From DASSUW01 sp963811895 (GTDB taxonomy: Bacteria > Actinomycetota > Thermoleophilia > Solirubrobacterales > Solirubrobacteraceae), in the NCBI GenBank assembly GCA_963811895.1, contig CAWETE010000003.1, positions 248,001-312,000 of the forward strand: a stretch of DNA of 64,000 nucleotides, read 5' to 3'. Each line of letters opens with the position of its first letter. Within the stretch, counting starts at the first letter, position 1. Shown here one piece after another: positions 17,500 to 25,378 of the stretch. The notes beneath the pieces were generated by a model. The model did not search any database, had not been told where the DNA came from, and saw only the letters and a program-made list of their open reading frames with translations. The position numbers and the translations under genes are program-made.

Positions 17500-18792
17500 A
17501 TTCGCACTTCGCTGAGGATCGCGGTCGCGGGAACGCTCGCGATCGCCCTGCTCGCGCCCGCCGGCGCGAACGCCCAGACGTATCCCGAGCCCAAGGAACC
17601 GGGCAAGGTCGAGCCCAAGCCGCCGCGGCCGTACGCGACGCACACCGTCTGCAAGAAGAAGAACCGCTGCGACTTCCGCAGCATCCAGAAGGCGGTCAAC
17701 GCCGCGGACGCCGGCGACACGATCAAGGTCAAGCGCGGCGTCTACAAGGAGGCCGTCCGCATCGACGGCCGCAAGAAGCGCTACCTGAAGCTGATCGGCA
17801 ATCCGAAGCGGCCGGGCCGCGTCGTGCTCGAGGGCTCGAACAAGAAGCAGAACGGCATCGCCGTCAACGACGCCGACGAGGTCACCGTCGACGGCTTCAA
17901 GGCCCGCCACTACCGCGCCAACGGGTTCTTCTTCACGAACCTCAACGGCTACACGATGAACCACCTGGTCGCGCAGCAGACCGGCGTCTACGGCGCCTAC
18001 GCGTTCAACACCATCGGCGGGCGGATCCTCAACTCCGAGGCCTACCACGTCAACGACGGAGCGTTCTACATCGGGCAGACGCCGCCGCAGGACAAGCCGA
18101 GGCAGACGCTCGTGCGCAACGTGGAGGGCTGGGGCAGCCCGATCGGCTTCAGCGCCACCAACATGCGCTACGTGACGATCACCAAGAGCCGCTTCTACAA
18201 CAACGCGGTCGGCATCGTGCCCAACGCGCTCGCCTCGGAGAAGTTCCCGCCGGACGAGCACAACGTGATCGTCGACAACGACATCTTCTGGAACAACCTC
18301 AACTTCCACGAGGGGGATCCTCCGTTCGAGCCGCGCGAGGAGGGCACCGCCGCGCTGGTGCCGATCGGCACGGGGATCCTGCTGCTCGGCGGCCGCGACC
18401 ACCGGATCGAGGACAACCGGATCTACGGCAACTTCCTCGGCGGCATCGCCGCGATCGACAGCATCCTGCTGGCCGATCCGGCCACGAACACGCTCGACCG
18501 CAACGTCATCCGCAACAACCAGTTCGGGCTCGGCGGGACCGACGTCAACGGCTACGACATCGCCTACGACGGCAGCGGAAGCGACAACTGCTTCACGCTC
18601 GCCCCGACGGACACGACGTATCCCGCCGACCGCTCGACGGTGGGCTTCTGCGCGACCGGGAAGAACCTGTTCAGCACAGCAGCGCGCACACAGCTGAGCA
18701 GCTGGGCGGGCACCGGCGCCCTCGCCGGCTGGAACAAGCACGCCCATCCGGCCAAGAAGGGCTACAAGCCGCTGGAGGACTTCAAGCCGTGA
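17500..18792 (+). CDS. Exported right-handed beta-helix (NosD-like) protein, apparent ATT start
   Basis: A 430-residue protein. The signal peptide reads TSLRIAVAGTLAIALLAPAG ending in ANAQ. It is followed by a periplasmic copper-binding-like/parallel beta-helix fold: FRSIQKAVNAADAGDTIKVK, GVYKEAVRIDG, then repeated N-rich turns (VIVDNDIFWNN, RIEDNRIYGN, NVIRNNQFG). NosD-like proteins assist copper loading, and others bind polysaccharide. No ATG or GTG fits: AGGGGG at 17487-17492 is ideally spaced from ATT at 17500. ATT may be a rare start or a misread ATG. The first in-frame ATG (17962) would remove the signal peptide and a third of the protein. Confidence 0.75.
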   Translation: MRTSLRIAVAGTLAIALLAPAGANAQTYPEPKEPGKVEPKPPRPYATHTVCKKKNRCDFRSIQKAVNAADAGDTIKVKRGVYKEAVRIDGRKKRYLKLIGNPKRPGRVVLEGSNKKQNGIAVNDADEVTVDGFKARHYRANGFFFTNLNGYTMNHLVAQQTGVYGAYAFNTIGGRILNSEAYHVNDGAFYIGQTPPQDKPRQTLVRNVEGWGSPIGFSATNMRYVTITKSRFYNNAVGIVPNALASEKFPPDEHNVIVDNDIFWNNLNFHEGDPPFEPREEGTAALVPIGTGILLLGGRDHRIEDNRIYGNFLGGIAAIDSILLADPATNTLDRNVIRNNQFGLGGTDVNGYDIAYDGSGSDNCFTLAPTDTTYPADRSTVGFCATGKNLFSTAARTQLSSWAGTGALAGWNKHAHPAKKGYKPLEDFKP

Positions 18793-19133
18793 GAGCGGCA
18801 GCAGTGCTCCTGACCGCCGGCGTCGCGCTCGTGTGCGCGGCGCCGGCGCCGGCCGCCACCAAGACCGTCCGGATCTACGACAACTACTACCTCGACGACG
18901 ACCTGACCGTGAAGCGCGGCACGATCGTCAAGTGGCGCTGGCCGGGCGTCTACGAGGCGGGTGACGTGCACGACGTCAAGCTCAAGTCCGGCCCCAAGGG
19001 CGCGAAGAAGTTCCACTCCGAGGCGGCCGCCACCGACTTCTCGTTCCGGCGCAAGCTCAAGGTGGCCGGGCGCTACCGGATCGTCTGCACCCTCCACGAG
19101 GAGATGACGATGAAGATCCGGGTCAAGCGCTAG
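18789..19133 (+). CDS. Exported plastocyanin-like cupredoxin
   Basis: A 114-residue protein with a signal peptide (MRAAAVLLTAGVALVCAAPA). A type 1 copper site is visible: H61 in VHDVKL, then C100, H103 and M106 in the spacing IVCTLHEEM. This is a blue-copper electron carrier, probably the electron donor or acceptor of the multicopper oxidase two genes upstream. The GTG start overlaps the stop of the beta-helix gene (GTGA at 18789-18792), so the two are coupled. Confidence 0.88.
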   Translation: MRAAAVLLTAGVALVCAAPAPAATKTVRIYDNYYLDDDLTVKRGTIVKWRWPGVYEAGDVHDVKLKSGPKGAKKFHSEAAATDFSFRRKLKVAGRYRIVCTLHEEMTMKIRVKR

Positions 19134-19173
19134 CCCGCGCTTCCGTCCGCAGCGGGGTCTACCGTCGGCGGGC

Positions 19174-19488
19174 ATGGCGCTGTCCGCCTGTCCGAGCTGC
19201 GGCTCGAGCTTCCTCCAGCCGCTGCGCTGCGAGCCTCACGGTGAGGCGGACGTGCTGGTCGACCTGCGGTGCCCCGAGTGCATGACCCACCTGCAGGCGC
19301 CGTTCTCGCGCGCCGACATGGCGGAGCTCGACCGCTGCCAGAGCGTGTGGCGCGAGGAGATCGTCGCCGCCTACGAGCGCTCGGTCACCGAGAGCATGGA
19401 GGCACTGGCCGTCTCGCTCGTGGCGGCGCTCGACCAGGACCTGATCGGGGCGGACGACTTCGCGCCGCTCCCCCGCCGCGCGGCCTAG
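19174..19488 (+). CDS. CpXC-like zinc-ribbon protein
   Basis: A 104-residue protein. Two CxxC pairs (SACPSCGSSF and LRCPECMTHL) form an N-terminal zinc ribbon. The C-terminal half is helical and acidic (ELDRCQSVWREEIVAAYERS). No enzyme motif is visible. Function is unknown. It is 40 bases downstream of the copper operon on the same strand. Its stop shares the tetranucleotide CTAG (19485-19488) with the stop of the convergent lipoprotein gene. Confidence 0.7.
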   Translation: MALSACPSCGSSFLQPLRCEPHGEADVLVDLRCPECMTHLQAPFSRADMAELDRCQSVWREEIVAAYERSVTESMEALAVSLVAALDQDLIGADDFAPLPRRAA

Positions 19489-19936
19489 ACCGATTCGAGC
19501 GTCCCGAGCGCCGCGTCGAAGCGTGCGCTGCACGACACGGCAGACGGGCGGGCAATCCGGGCCGTTCGGCCGCAGCGTGCGCACGGGTATCTGCTCGTCG
19601 GCGCGAGCCACGATGCGCCCGTTCCGGCGCATCGTCACCGTGACGCGCACGCGGTCGCCGGGGGATTTCGAAAGCCGGTTGCCGAGCGCCACCGGCGCCT
19701 GGCCGCGGCTCACCGAGGTCTGGCAGCGGTCCTCGATGCACATCCGGATCTCGACCCGCCCGCGCGGGGCATGCGCGAACTCGACCCGGGCGGCGTTCGA
19801 GCAGCCGATCTCGGTGCAGGCCAATCCCTCGACGGGAGGTCGGGGTCGCGGTCGCCCGCGGCGCGTCGCCCCCGCCGTCGCCGCCGCAGCCGGCGAGCGC
19901 GAGCAGCGCCGCGGCCAGCCCGCCGGCGATCCGCAC
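19485..19936 (-). CDS. Small Cys-rich lipoprotein (two frameshifts)
   Basis: A ~149-residue protein. The lipobox is LALAGCGGDGG after MRIAGGLAAALLA. The body has paired cysteines (ACTEIGCSNAA, RMCIEDRCQTS, CPPVC) and a beta-rich stretch VRVTVTMRRNGRIVARADEQ. Continuous reading needs one base dropped near 19830 and one near 19525, giving the C-terminus ARFDAALGTLESV. The cysteines suggest disulfides outside the membrane. It is the last gene after the threonine-synthase-like and MoaD-like genes, with a single base between stop and start, so it may share the SAM-controlled transcript. Confidence 0.65.
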
Positions 19937-19937
19937 G

Positions 19938-20213
19938 TCAGCCGCCGGCGACCGCCGGCAGGATCGTCAGCTCGTCGCCGTCGGAGACCGGTGTCTCGAG
20001 GCCGTCGAGGAAGCGGATGTCCTCCCCACCGAGGTAGACGTTGACGAAGCGCCGCAGGCCGCCGCCGTCGTCGGCGATCCGCTGGCGCAGCTCGCCGTGC
20101 TGGGAGTAGAGGCTGTCGAGCGCCTCCCCCACCGTCGCGCCGTCGACCTCCGCCTCGGTCTGGTTGCCGGCGGCTTCGCGGAGCTGCGTCGGCAGCTTGA
20201 CGGTGACCGCCAT
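19938..20213 (-). CDS. MoaD/ThiS-family ubiquitin-like sulfur carrier
   Basis: A 91-residue beta-grasp protein: MAVTVKLPTQLREAAGNQTE, EALDSLYSQHGELRQRI, VNVYLGGEDI and the C-terminal DELTILPAVAGG. The chain ends in Gly-Gly, the form adenylated and converted to a thiocarboxylate by an E1-like enzyme. Members supply sulfur for molybdopterin, thiazole, cysteine (CysO) or homocysteine synthesis. No other moa gene is nearby. ATG 20213 overlaps the stop of the upstream threonine-synthase-like gene by one base (TGATG). GTG 20216 is also possible. Sulfur delivery to that PLP enzyme is the natural hypothesis. Confidence 0.85.
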   Translation of the reverse strand: MAVTVKLPTQLREAAGNQTEAEVDGATVGEALDSLYSQHGELRQRIADDGGGLRRFVNVYLGGEDIRFLDGLETPVSDGDELTILPAVAGG

Positions 20214-21446
20214 CACGCCACCCCGGCGGTCGCGAAGGCCGACTCGAACTCGTCCAGCGACGGCGCGATCTCCGTCACCTCGAAGGTGCCGCGCACGGTG
20301 TCGGGCGTCTTCAGGCCGTCACCGGTGATGTAGGCGACGACGCGCTCGGCGGGATCGATGGCGCCCGCGGCGGCAAGCTTGGCGAGGACCGCGGTGGTCA
20401 CGCCGCCGGCGGTCTCGGTGAAGATGCCCGTCGTCTCGGCGAGCAGGCGGATGCCCGCGCGGATCTCGTCGTCGGTCACGCTCTCGATCACGCCGTTCGT
20501 CTTCTGCGCGAGCTCGACGGCATACGGGCCGTCGGCCGGATTGCCGATGGCCAGCGACTTGGCGATCGTGTCGGGCTTGACCGGGCGGCAGACGTCGGTG
20601 CCGGCGGCGAACGCCTGGGCGACCGGCGAGCAGCCCTCGGCCTGGGCGCCGCACATGACCGGCACGTCGCCGTCGAGCAGGCCGGCGTCGATGAACTCCT
20701 GGAAGCCGCGGGCGACCTTGGTGAACAGCGAGCCGGAGGCGATCGGCGCGACCACGCGGTCGGGCAGCTCCCAGCCGAGCTGCTCGGCGGTCTCGAAGGC
20801 CAGCGTCTTGGAGCCCTCGGCGTAGTAGGGCCGCACGTTGACGTTGACGAACGCCCACGACGGCCGCTCCCCCGCCACCTCGGTACAGAGCCGGTTGACG
20901 GCGTCGTAGTTGCCTCGAATGGCCACGATGTTCGTCCCGTAGGCGCCGGTGGCCAGCACCTTCTCCTCCTCGAGGTCGGACGGGATGAACACGTAGGACG
21001 GCAGCCCGGCGGCGGCGGCGTGCGCGCTGACCGCGTTGGCGAGGTTGCCGGTGGAGGCGCAGGCGATGGTCTCGAACCCGAGCTCCTGCGCGCGGGCGAG
21101 GGCGACCGAGACGACGCGGTCCTTGAACGAGTGCGTCGGGTTGGCCGTCTCGTTCTTGACCCAGAGCTCCCGGATCCCGAGCCTCTGGGCGAGGCGGTCG
21201 GCTCGGACCAGCGGGGTCCAGCCGGTGGGCAGCGCGCTGCGCGGCGGGCCCTCCAGCGGGCAGGAAGTCCGCGTAGCGCCAGAGCGTGTGCGGACCCGCC
21301 TGGATCCGCCGCTTCAGCTCATCGGGCGAGCCGCCCGGCGGGCGGTAGGCCACCTCGAGCGGTCCGAAGCAGAGCTCGCAGACGTAGCGCGCGTCGAGTG
21401 GATAGGTGGTGGAGCACTCCTTGCACTTCAGGGCATCTGCCGGCAC
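20213..21446 (-). CDS. thrC: Threonine-synthase-like PLP enzyme (frameshifted)
   Basis: About 410 residues. An N-terminal zinc ribbon (LKCKECSTTYPLDARYVCEL, then CFGPLEVAYR) precedes a fold-type II PLP domain with PLP-lysine motif NPTHSFKDRVV, VFIPSDLEEEKVLATGAYGT and the phosphate-binding region SGSLFTKVARG. Threonine synthase converts O-phosphohomoserine to threonine. One base must be dropped near 21258 to join YADFLP to EGPPRSALPTGWTP. GTG 21446 is preceded by GGAGG that also forms the 3' arm of a terminator. SAM-riboswitch control and a coupled sulfur-carrier gene raise the possibility that it makes homocysteine instead of, or besides, threonine. Confidence 0.85.
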
Positions 21447-21448
21447 TG

Positions 21449-21483
21449 AAAAAAACCTCCGCCCGGAGTTCGCGGCGAAGGTT
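21449..21483 (-). terminator. Intrinsic terminator of the SAM riboswitch, overlapping the thrC ribosome-binding site
   Basis: On the minus strand AACCTTCGCC (21483-21474) pairs over ten positions (one G-U) with GGCGGAGGTT (21463-21454) and is followed by a run of T to 21449. The 3' arm contains GGAGG, about nine bases before the GTG of the threonine-synthase-like gene. Hairpin formation would end transcription and also hide the ribosome-binding site. Confidence 0.85.
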
Positions 21484-21502
21484 CGAGGAGAAGCCCTGCG
21501 CC

Positions 21503-21613
21503 ACATCTCCCAGGCCGTCGTCTTGGAGCCTGATGGAATTGCCACCGTTTCCCGCTTGCGCGGGATGGTTGGCGGGGTTTCATAGGGCCAGTCCCTCCAC
21601 CCCTCTGGATGCG
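21503..21613 (-). ncRNA. SAM-I (S-box) riboswitch
   Basis: The minus strand carries the S-box core: GGAGGGACTGGCCC, then ATGAAACCCCGCCAACC, a variable GC-rich P3 hairpin (CCCGCGCAAGCGGG), and GGTGGCAATTCCA. GCATCCAG and CTGGGAGATGT at the two ends can form P1. High S-adenosylmethionine stabilises this aptamer, which in this family favours the downstream terminator seen at 21449-21483. It sits directly upstream of the threonine-synthase-like gene and so should shut off that gene and the coupled MoaD-like gene when SAM is abundant. Confidence 0.92.
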
Positions 21614-21649
21614 TACTGCTATGTGGGGAAAAGGTAGCACGGCGTCGAA

Positions 21650-21655
21650 TAGAAT
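21650..21655 (+). promoter_or_regulatory. Possible -10 box for corA
   Basis: TAGAAT fits the actinobacterial TAnnnT consensus and lies in the short region between the riboswitch and corA. No good -35 is seen. An ATG at 21663 sits at leaderless distance but reads a different frame (30 codons) from the corA start at 21691, so the true N-terminus could involve 21663 plus a frameshift. Confidence 0.3.
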
Positions 21656-21690
21656 CCCCGCGATGCCCGCGGTCGAGGACCCCCTCAGTC

Positions 21691-22690
21691 ATGCCGAGCC
21701 TGCCGCGATCCCCGTTCGGACGCCGCTCGGCGCGGGCCCGCGCCGCTGCTGAGATCGTCGTCGAGCACAACGAGCCGCGCGCCGAGGTCGTCGAGGCGCC
21801 CGGTCTGCGCTGGGTCAACATCGAGCGCCCCCGCGCCGCCGACCAGGCCTGGCTGGAGGAGCGGTTCGAGTTCCATCCGCTCGACTACGAGGACGTCTTC
21901 TCGCGCAACCAGCGCCCGAAGGTCGACGAGTACGACGACTACCTGTTCATCGTGCTGCACTTCCCGCGCTACGACAAGTCGGTCGGGCGCCTGAACGCGG
22001 CCGAGGTCGACCTCTTCGTCGGGCCCGACTTCCTGATCACCATCCCGAACGAGCCGCTGCAGCCGATCGAGTACCTCTTCGAGCGCTGCCGGACCAACGA
22101 GGAGGTCCGCGAGCAGCTGTTCTCCAAGGGCCCGGCCTTCCTGCTCTACCGGATCGTCGACGAGCTGGTCGACTCCTCGTTCCCGATGCTGCGCAAGATC
22201 GGCAACAAGCTGGAGCGGCTCGAGGAGGAGATCTTCGAGGGCAACTCCGCCGAGGTCGTGCGCGACATCTCCAACGTCAAGCAGGAGATCATCAACTTCC
22301 GCAAGGTCATCCGCCCGCAGCGCGCGGCGATCCAGGACCTCGAGCGCAACAAGGCGCCCTACATCGCCGAGGACTACGACGTCTACTTCGAGGACATCAA
22401 CGACGCCTCCGAGCGAGTGTGGGACATGCTCGAGAACTACAAGGAGGTCGTCGAGGCGCTCGAGGACACCAACGAGTCGCAGATCGCGCACCGGACCAAC
22501 GAGGTCTTCCGGGTCCTGACCGCGATCTCGGTGATCGTCCTCCCGCTCACCCTGGTGGCGAGCATCTGGGGCATGAACGTGCACGTCCCCGGCGAGAGCG
22601 ACGCGCTCGCCTTCTACCTCGTGCTCGGGGTTATGCTCGCGATGCTCGTCGGGCCTGATCCTGTACTTCCGCCGCCGGGGCTGGCTGTGA
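21691..22690 (+). CDS. corA: CorA-family Mg2+/Co2+ transporter (frameshift near the end)
   Basis: About 332 residues. The soluble funnel includes FHPLDYEDVFSRNQRPKVDE and the long helix VDELVDSSFPMLRKIGNKLE. The first membrane helix ISVIVLPLTLVASIWGMNVH carries the selectivity motif GMN. The second helix ends LVGLILYFRRRGWL once one extra G near 22650 is dropped. CorA pentamers import Mg2+ down the membrane potential. Its TGA stop overlaps the GTG of the next gene (GTGA at 22687-22690), coupling it to the lipid kinase. Confidence 0.92.
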
Positions 22691-23671
22691 CGGACGCGGC
22701 GCTGGCGGAGCGCCGCCTCGTGGAGGTCGCCGCGCTCGAGAAGCCGGCGCAGGCCAAGCGGATGCTCGTCATCGTCAACCCGTACGCGACGGCGATGTCG
22801 GTGCGGCTCAAGCACCTCGTGGTCTACGCGCTGCAGGGCCGCTACGACGTCGAGGCGATCGAGACCGAGCGGCGCGGGCACGCGATCGAGCTGGTCACCG
22901 CGGCCATCGGGCAGGCGTTCGACGTCGTGGTCGCCTTCGGTGGCGACGGCACCGTCAACGAGGCCGCCAACGGGCTGGCCGGAACCGGCACGCCGCTGAC
23001 CGTGCTGCCCGGCGGCTCCAACAACGTCTTCTGCAAGATGCTCGGCATCCCCAACGACCTGGTCGACGCCACCGAGCACCTGCTGCGGCTGGCCGACCGC
23101 TGGGAGCCTCGCGCCGTCGACCTCGGCCGCGTCAACGGCCGCTGGTTCACGTTCGCCGCCGGCTTCGGGCTCGACGCCAGCGTGGTCGAGCGCGTCGACG
23201 CCCATCCCGCACCTGAAGGCGCGCTTCGGCGCCTGGTACTACGCCTCGGCCGCCGTCGGGGTGTTCCTGCGCAGGTACGTCGTCAACCCGCCCCGGATCG
23301 AGATCGAGACCGGCGGCAGGACGGTGCGGGGCGTGAGCGCCTTCTTCCAGAACGGCGAGCCGTACACGTACTTCAAGGCGCGGCCCGTGAACCTGGTCGA
23401 GGGCGCACGGCTCGACTCCGGCGACCTCGCCGGCGTCATGCTCACGCGCGCACGGCCGTACGACGTGCCCACGGTCACCTTCCGCGCGCTCTCGGGCGCC
23501 GCCCGCATCGCCCGGCACCGCGGCATCCACGCGTTCGCCGGGCTCCGGGAGGCGACCCTGCGCTCGGTCGACGGGCGGCCCGTGCCGCTCCAGGTCGACG
23601 GCGACCACATGAGCGACGAGACGGTGGCCGAGCTGTCGGTCGCCCCGGGCGCGCTCCACGTCGTGAGCTGA
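22687..23671 (+). CDS. YegS/DAGK-family lipid kinase (frameshifted)
   Basis: About 327 residues. The catalytic domain reads KRMLVIVNPYA, then VVVAFGGDGTVNEAANGLAG (glycine-rich nucleotide loop) and TVLPGGSNNVF, followed by a second beta-rich domain. The family phosphorylates diacylglycerol, sphingoid bases or similar lipids with ATP. One extra C near 23210 must be dropped to join AHP to HLKARFGAWYYASAAVGVFL. GTG 22687 overlaps the corA stop. The 3' end faces the LPXTG gene with 24 bases between stops. Confidence 0.88.
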
Positions 23672-23695
23672 GCGCGCCCGAGACGCCTATGTCGG

Positions 23696-25297
23696 TCAGG
23701 CGGTCGTCAGCTGCCGGCCTCCCGTTCCGACGGTCAGGGCCGCGATGCCCAGCAGGGCGACCAGCCAGAGCAGGATCCCGGTGAACGGGAGGTCGCCGGC
23801 CTGGGCGCCGAACTCGCGCCGCGTCGTGACCGTGCCCGATCCCGGGTTGTCCCCGAACTCGCCCTGCCGGCCACGGCTCGGACCGCCGTCGGACGGCCCG
23901 CCGCCGCCGCCACCGGCGGCACCCACGTCGTCCGAGTCGTCGCCGCCGGGCTGCGAGCCCTGAGGCGGCGAGTCGGTGCCGGGACCGGTCGGCGGGGTGC
24001 CGTCCGGCGTGGTCGGCGAGTCGGTGCCGGGCGGCGTGTCGCCGCCGGGACCCGTGGAATCGCCGCCGCTGCCGGGCGACAGGATCGTGATCGGCGTGTT
24101 GCCGGTCACGGGCGTGTTGGCCGTCAGGCCGGGCGTGAGGCGCGGCGGCAGGACCTGGAGGGCGCCGGTGGAGTCACCGGTGTCCTGGTCGCCGCCGGAC
24201 CCGCCGTCCTCCGGCGGCGCCGCCGTGGCGCTGCCGCCGGAGCTCGTCGCGTCGCCGCCGCCGTTGGGCGAGGCGATCGTGACGGGCGCGTTGGCCGTCG
24301 CGGGCGCCGCCGCAGCGGCCCCCGGCGAGGCGTCCGCCGATCCGACCTGCGCCGAACCCGACGAGCCGGTCGCGTCCTGCTCGCCGCCGGCGGCCGTGCC
24401 GCCGGCACCCGAGTCGGATGACGCGCCGGTGTCGCCGGTCTGCGTGGCGTCACCGCCGCTGTCGGGCGAGGCGACGGTGATGGGCGCATTGGCCACCACC
24501 GGCGCCGCCGCCGCGACGCCAGGCGACACGCCGGCCGATCCGACCTGCCCCGACCCCGAGGAGCCGGAAGTGTCCTGATCGCCCGTGGAGTCGCCGGAGC
24601 CCGCGGTCGAGGCCGTGGCCTGCGACTCGCCGGTCTGGGCGGCGTCGCCGCCGCTGTCCGGCGAGAGGACGGTGATCGGCGCGTTGGCCGTCACCGGGGC
24701 GTCGGCCGCCGCGCTCGGCGAGACGCCGACCGAGCCGACCTGGGCCCCGCCGGACGAGCCGGTCGTGTCCTGGTCGCCGGTCGTGGTCGTGCCCTCGCCC
24801 GTCGAGGCCGAGGCGCCGCCGCCGCCGGACTGCGAGGCGTCGCCGCCCGAGCCGGAGTCGTCGTCGTCGGAGCCGCCGGGCTGCGAGGCGTTGCCGCCGC
24901 TGTTCGGCGAGGCGACGGTCACCGGCGCGTTGGTCGTGACCGGCGCGTCGGCCGCCGCGCTCGGCGAGGTGCCCACGTTGCTGACCTGGGCCGCGCCGGA
25001 CGAGCCGCTGGTGTCCTGATCGCCACCCGAGGTGGACGTGCCGCCGGCCGAGGCCGAGGCCCCGGAGCCGCCGGACTGGGAGGCGTCACCGCCGCTGTCG
25101 GGCGAGGCGACGGTGATCGGCGCGTTGGCCGTCACCGGCGCGGTCGCCGCGGCGCTGGGCGCCACCTCGGTCGCCCCCACCTGGGCGGCGGCCGTTGAGT
25201 CGGTTACCTGCTGTGGCGCGTCCTGGGCGCTCGCCACGGCCGGCGCGAACGCCAGGCCGAGCGCCGCGGCTGCCACCGCACATGCTCTTCGAATCAT
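23696..25297 (-). CDS. Sortase-anchored (LPXTG) repeat surface protein
   Basis: A 533-residue secreted protein. The signal peptide is MIRRACAVAAAALGLAFAPA. Six imperfect units of roughly 60-80 residues follow, each with a core like TANAPITVASPDSGGDA and a preceding (A/G)QVG-x-SPSAA element, separated by Gly/Ser/Thr/Asp-rich low-complexity linkers. Near the C-terminus LPFTG is followed by a hydrophobic helix (ILLWLVALLGIAALTVG) and a short tail with one Arg, a class sortase signal. The core recalls short chaplin-like or self-associating beta modules but identity is not established. GGAAGGGAG upstream is a plausible ribosome-binding site. Confidence 0.8.
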   Translation of the reverse strand: MIRRACAVAAAALGLAFAPAVASAQDAPQQVTDSTAAAQVGATEVAPSAAATAPVTANAPITVASPDSGGDASQSGGSGASASAGGTSTSGGDQDTSGSSGAAQVSNVGTSPSAAADAPVTTNAPVTVASPNSGGNASQPGGSDDDDSGSGGDASQSGGGGASASTGEGTTTTGDQDTTGSSGGAQVGSVGVSPSAAADAPVTANAPITVLSPDSGGDAAQTGESQATASTAGSGDSTGDQDTSGSSGSGQVGSAGVSPGVAAAAPVVANAPITVASPDSGGDATQTGDTGASSDSGAGGTAAGGEQDATGSSGSAQVGSADASPGAAAAAPATANAPVTIASPNGGGDATSSGGSATAAPPEDGGSGGDQDTGDSTGALQVLPPRLTPGLTANTPVTGNTPITILSPGSGGDSTGPGGDTPPGTDSPTTPDGTPPTGPGTDSPPQGSQPGGDDSDDVGAAGGGGGGPSDGGPSRGRQGEFGDNPGSGTVTTRREFGAQAGDLPFTGILLWLVALLGIAALTVGTGGRQLTTA

Positions 25298-25378
25298 CTG
25301 AACTGGTACTCCCTTCCAAGTCTGCGTTGAACGACGGAAACGCCGTGAGGACGGCGCGTTGTGGCCTGGCCGGGACGG

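Noticed and set aside
23696..25297. Regular repeats that could suggest a CRISPR array
   Set aside because: They are long, imperfect, in-frame coding repeats of an exported protein with signal peptide and LPXTG motif, without unique spacers.
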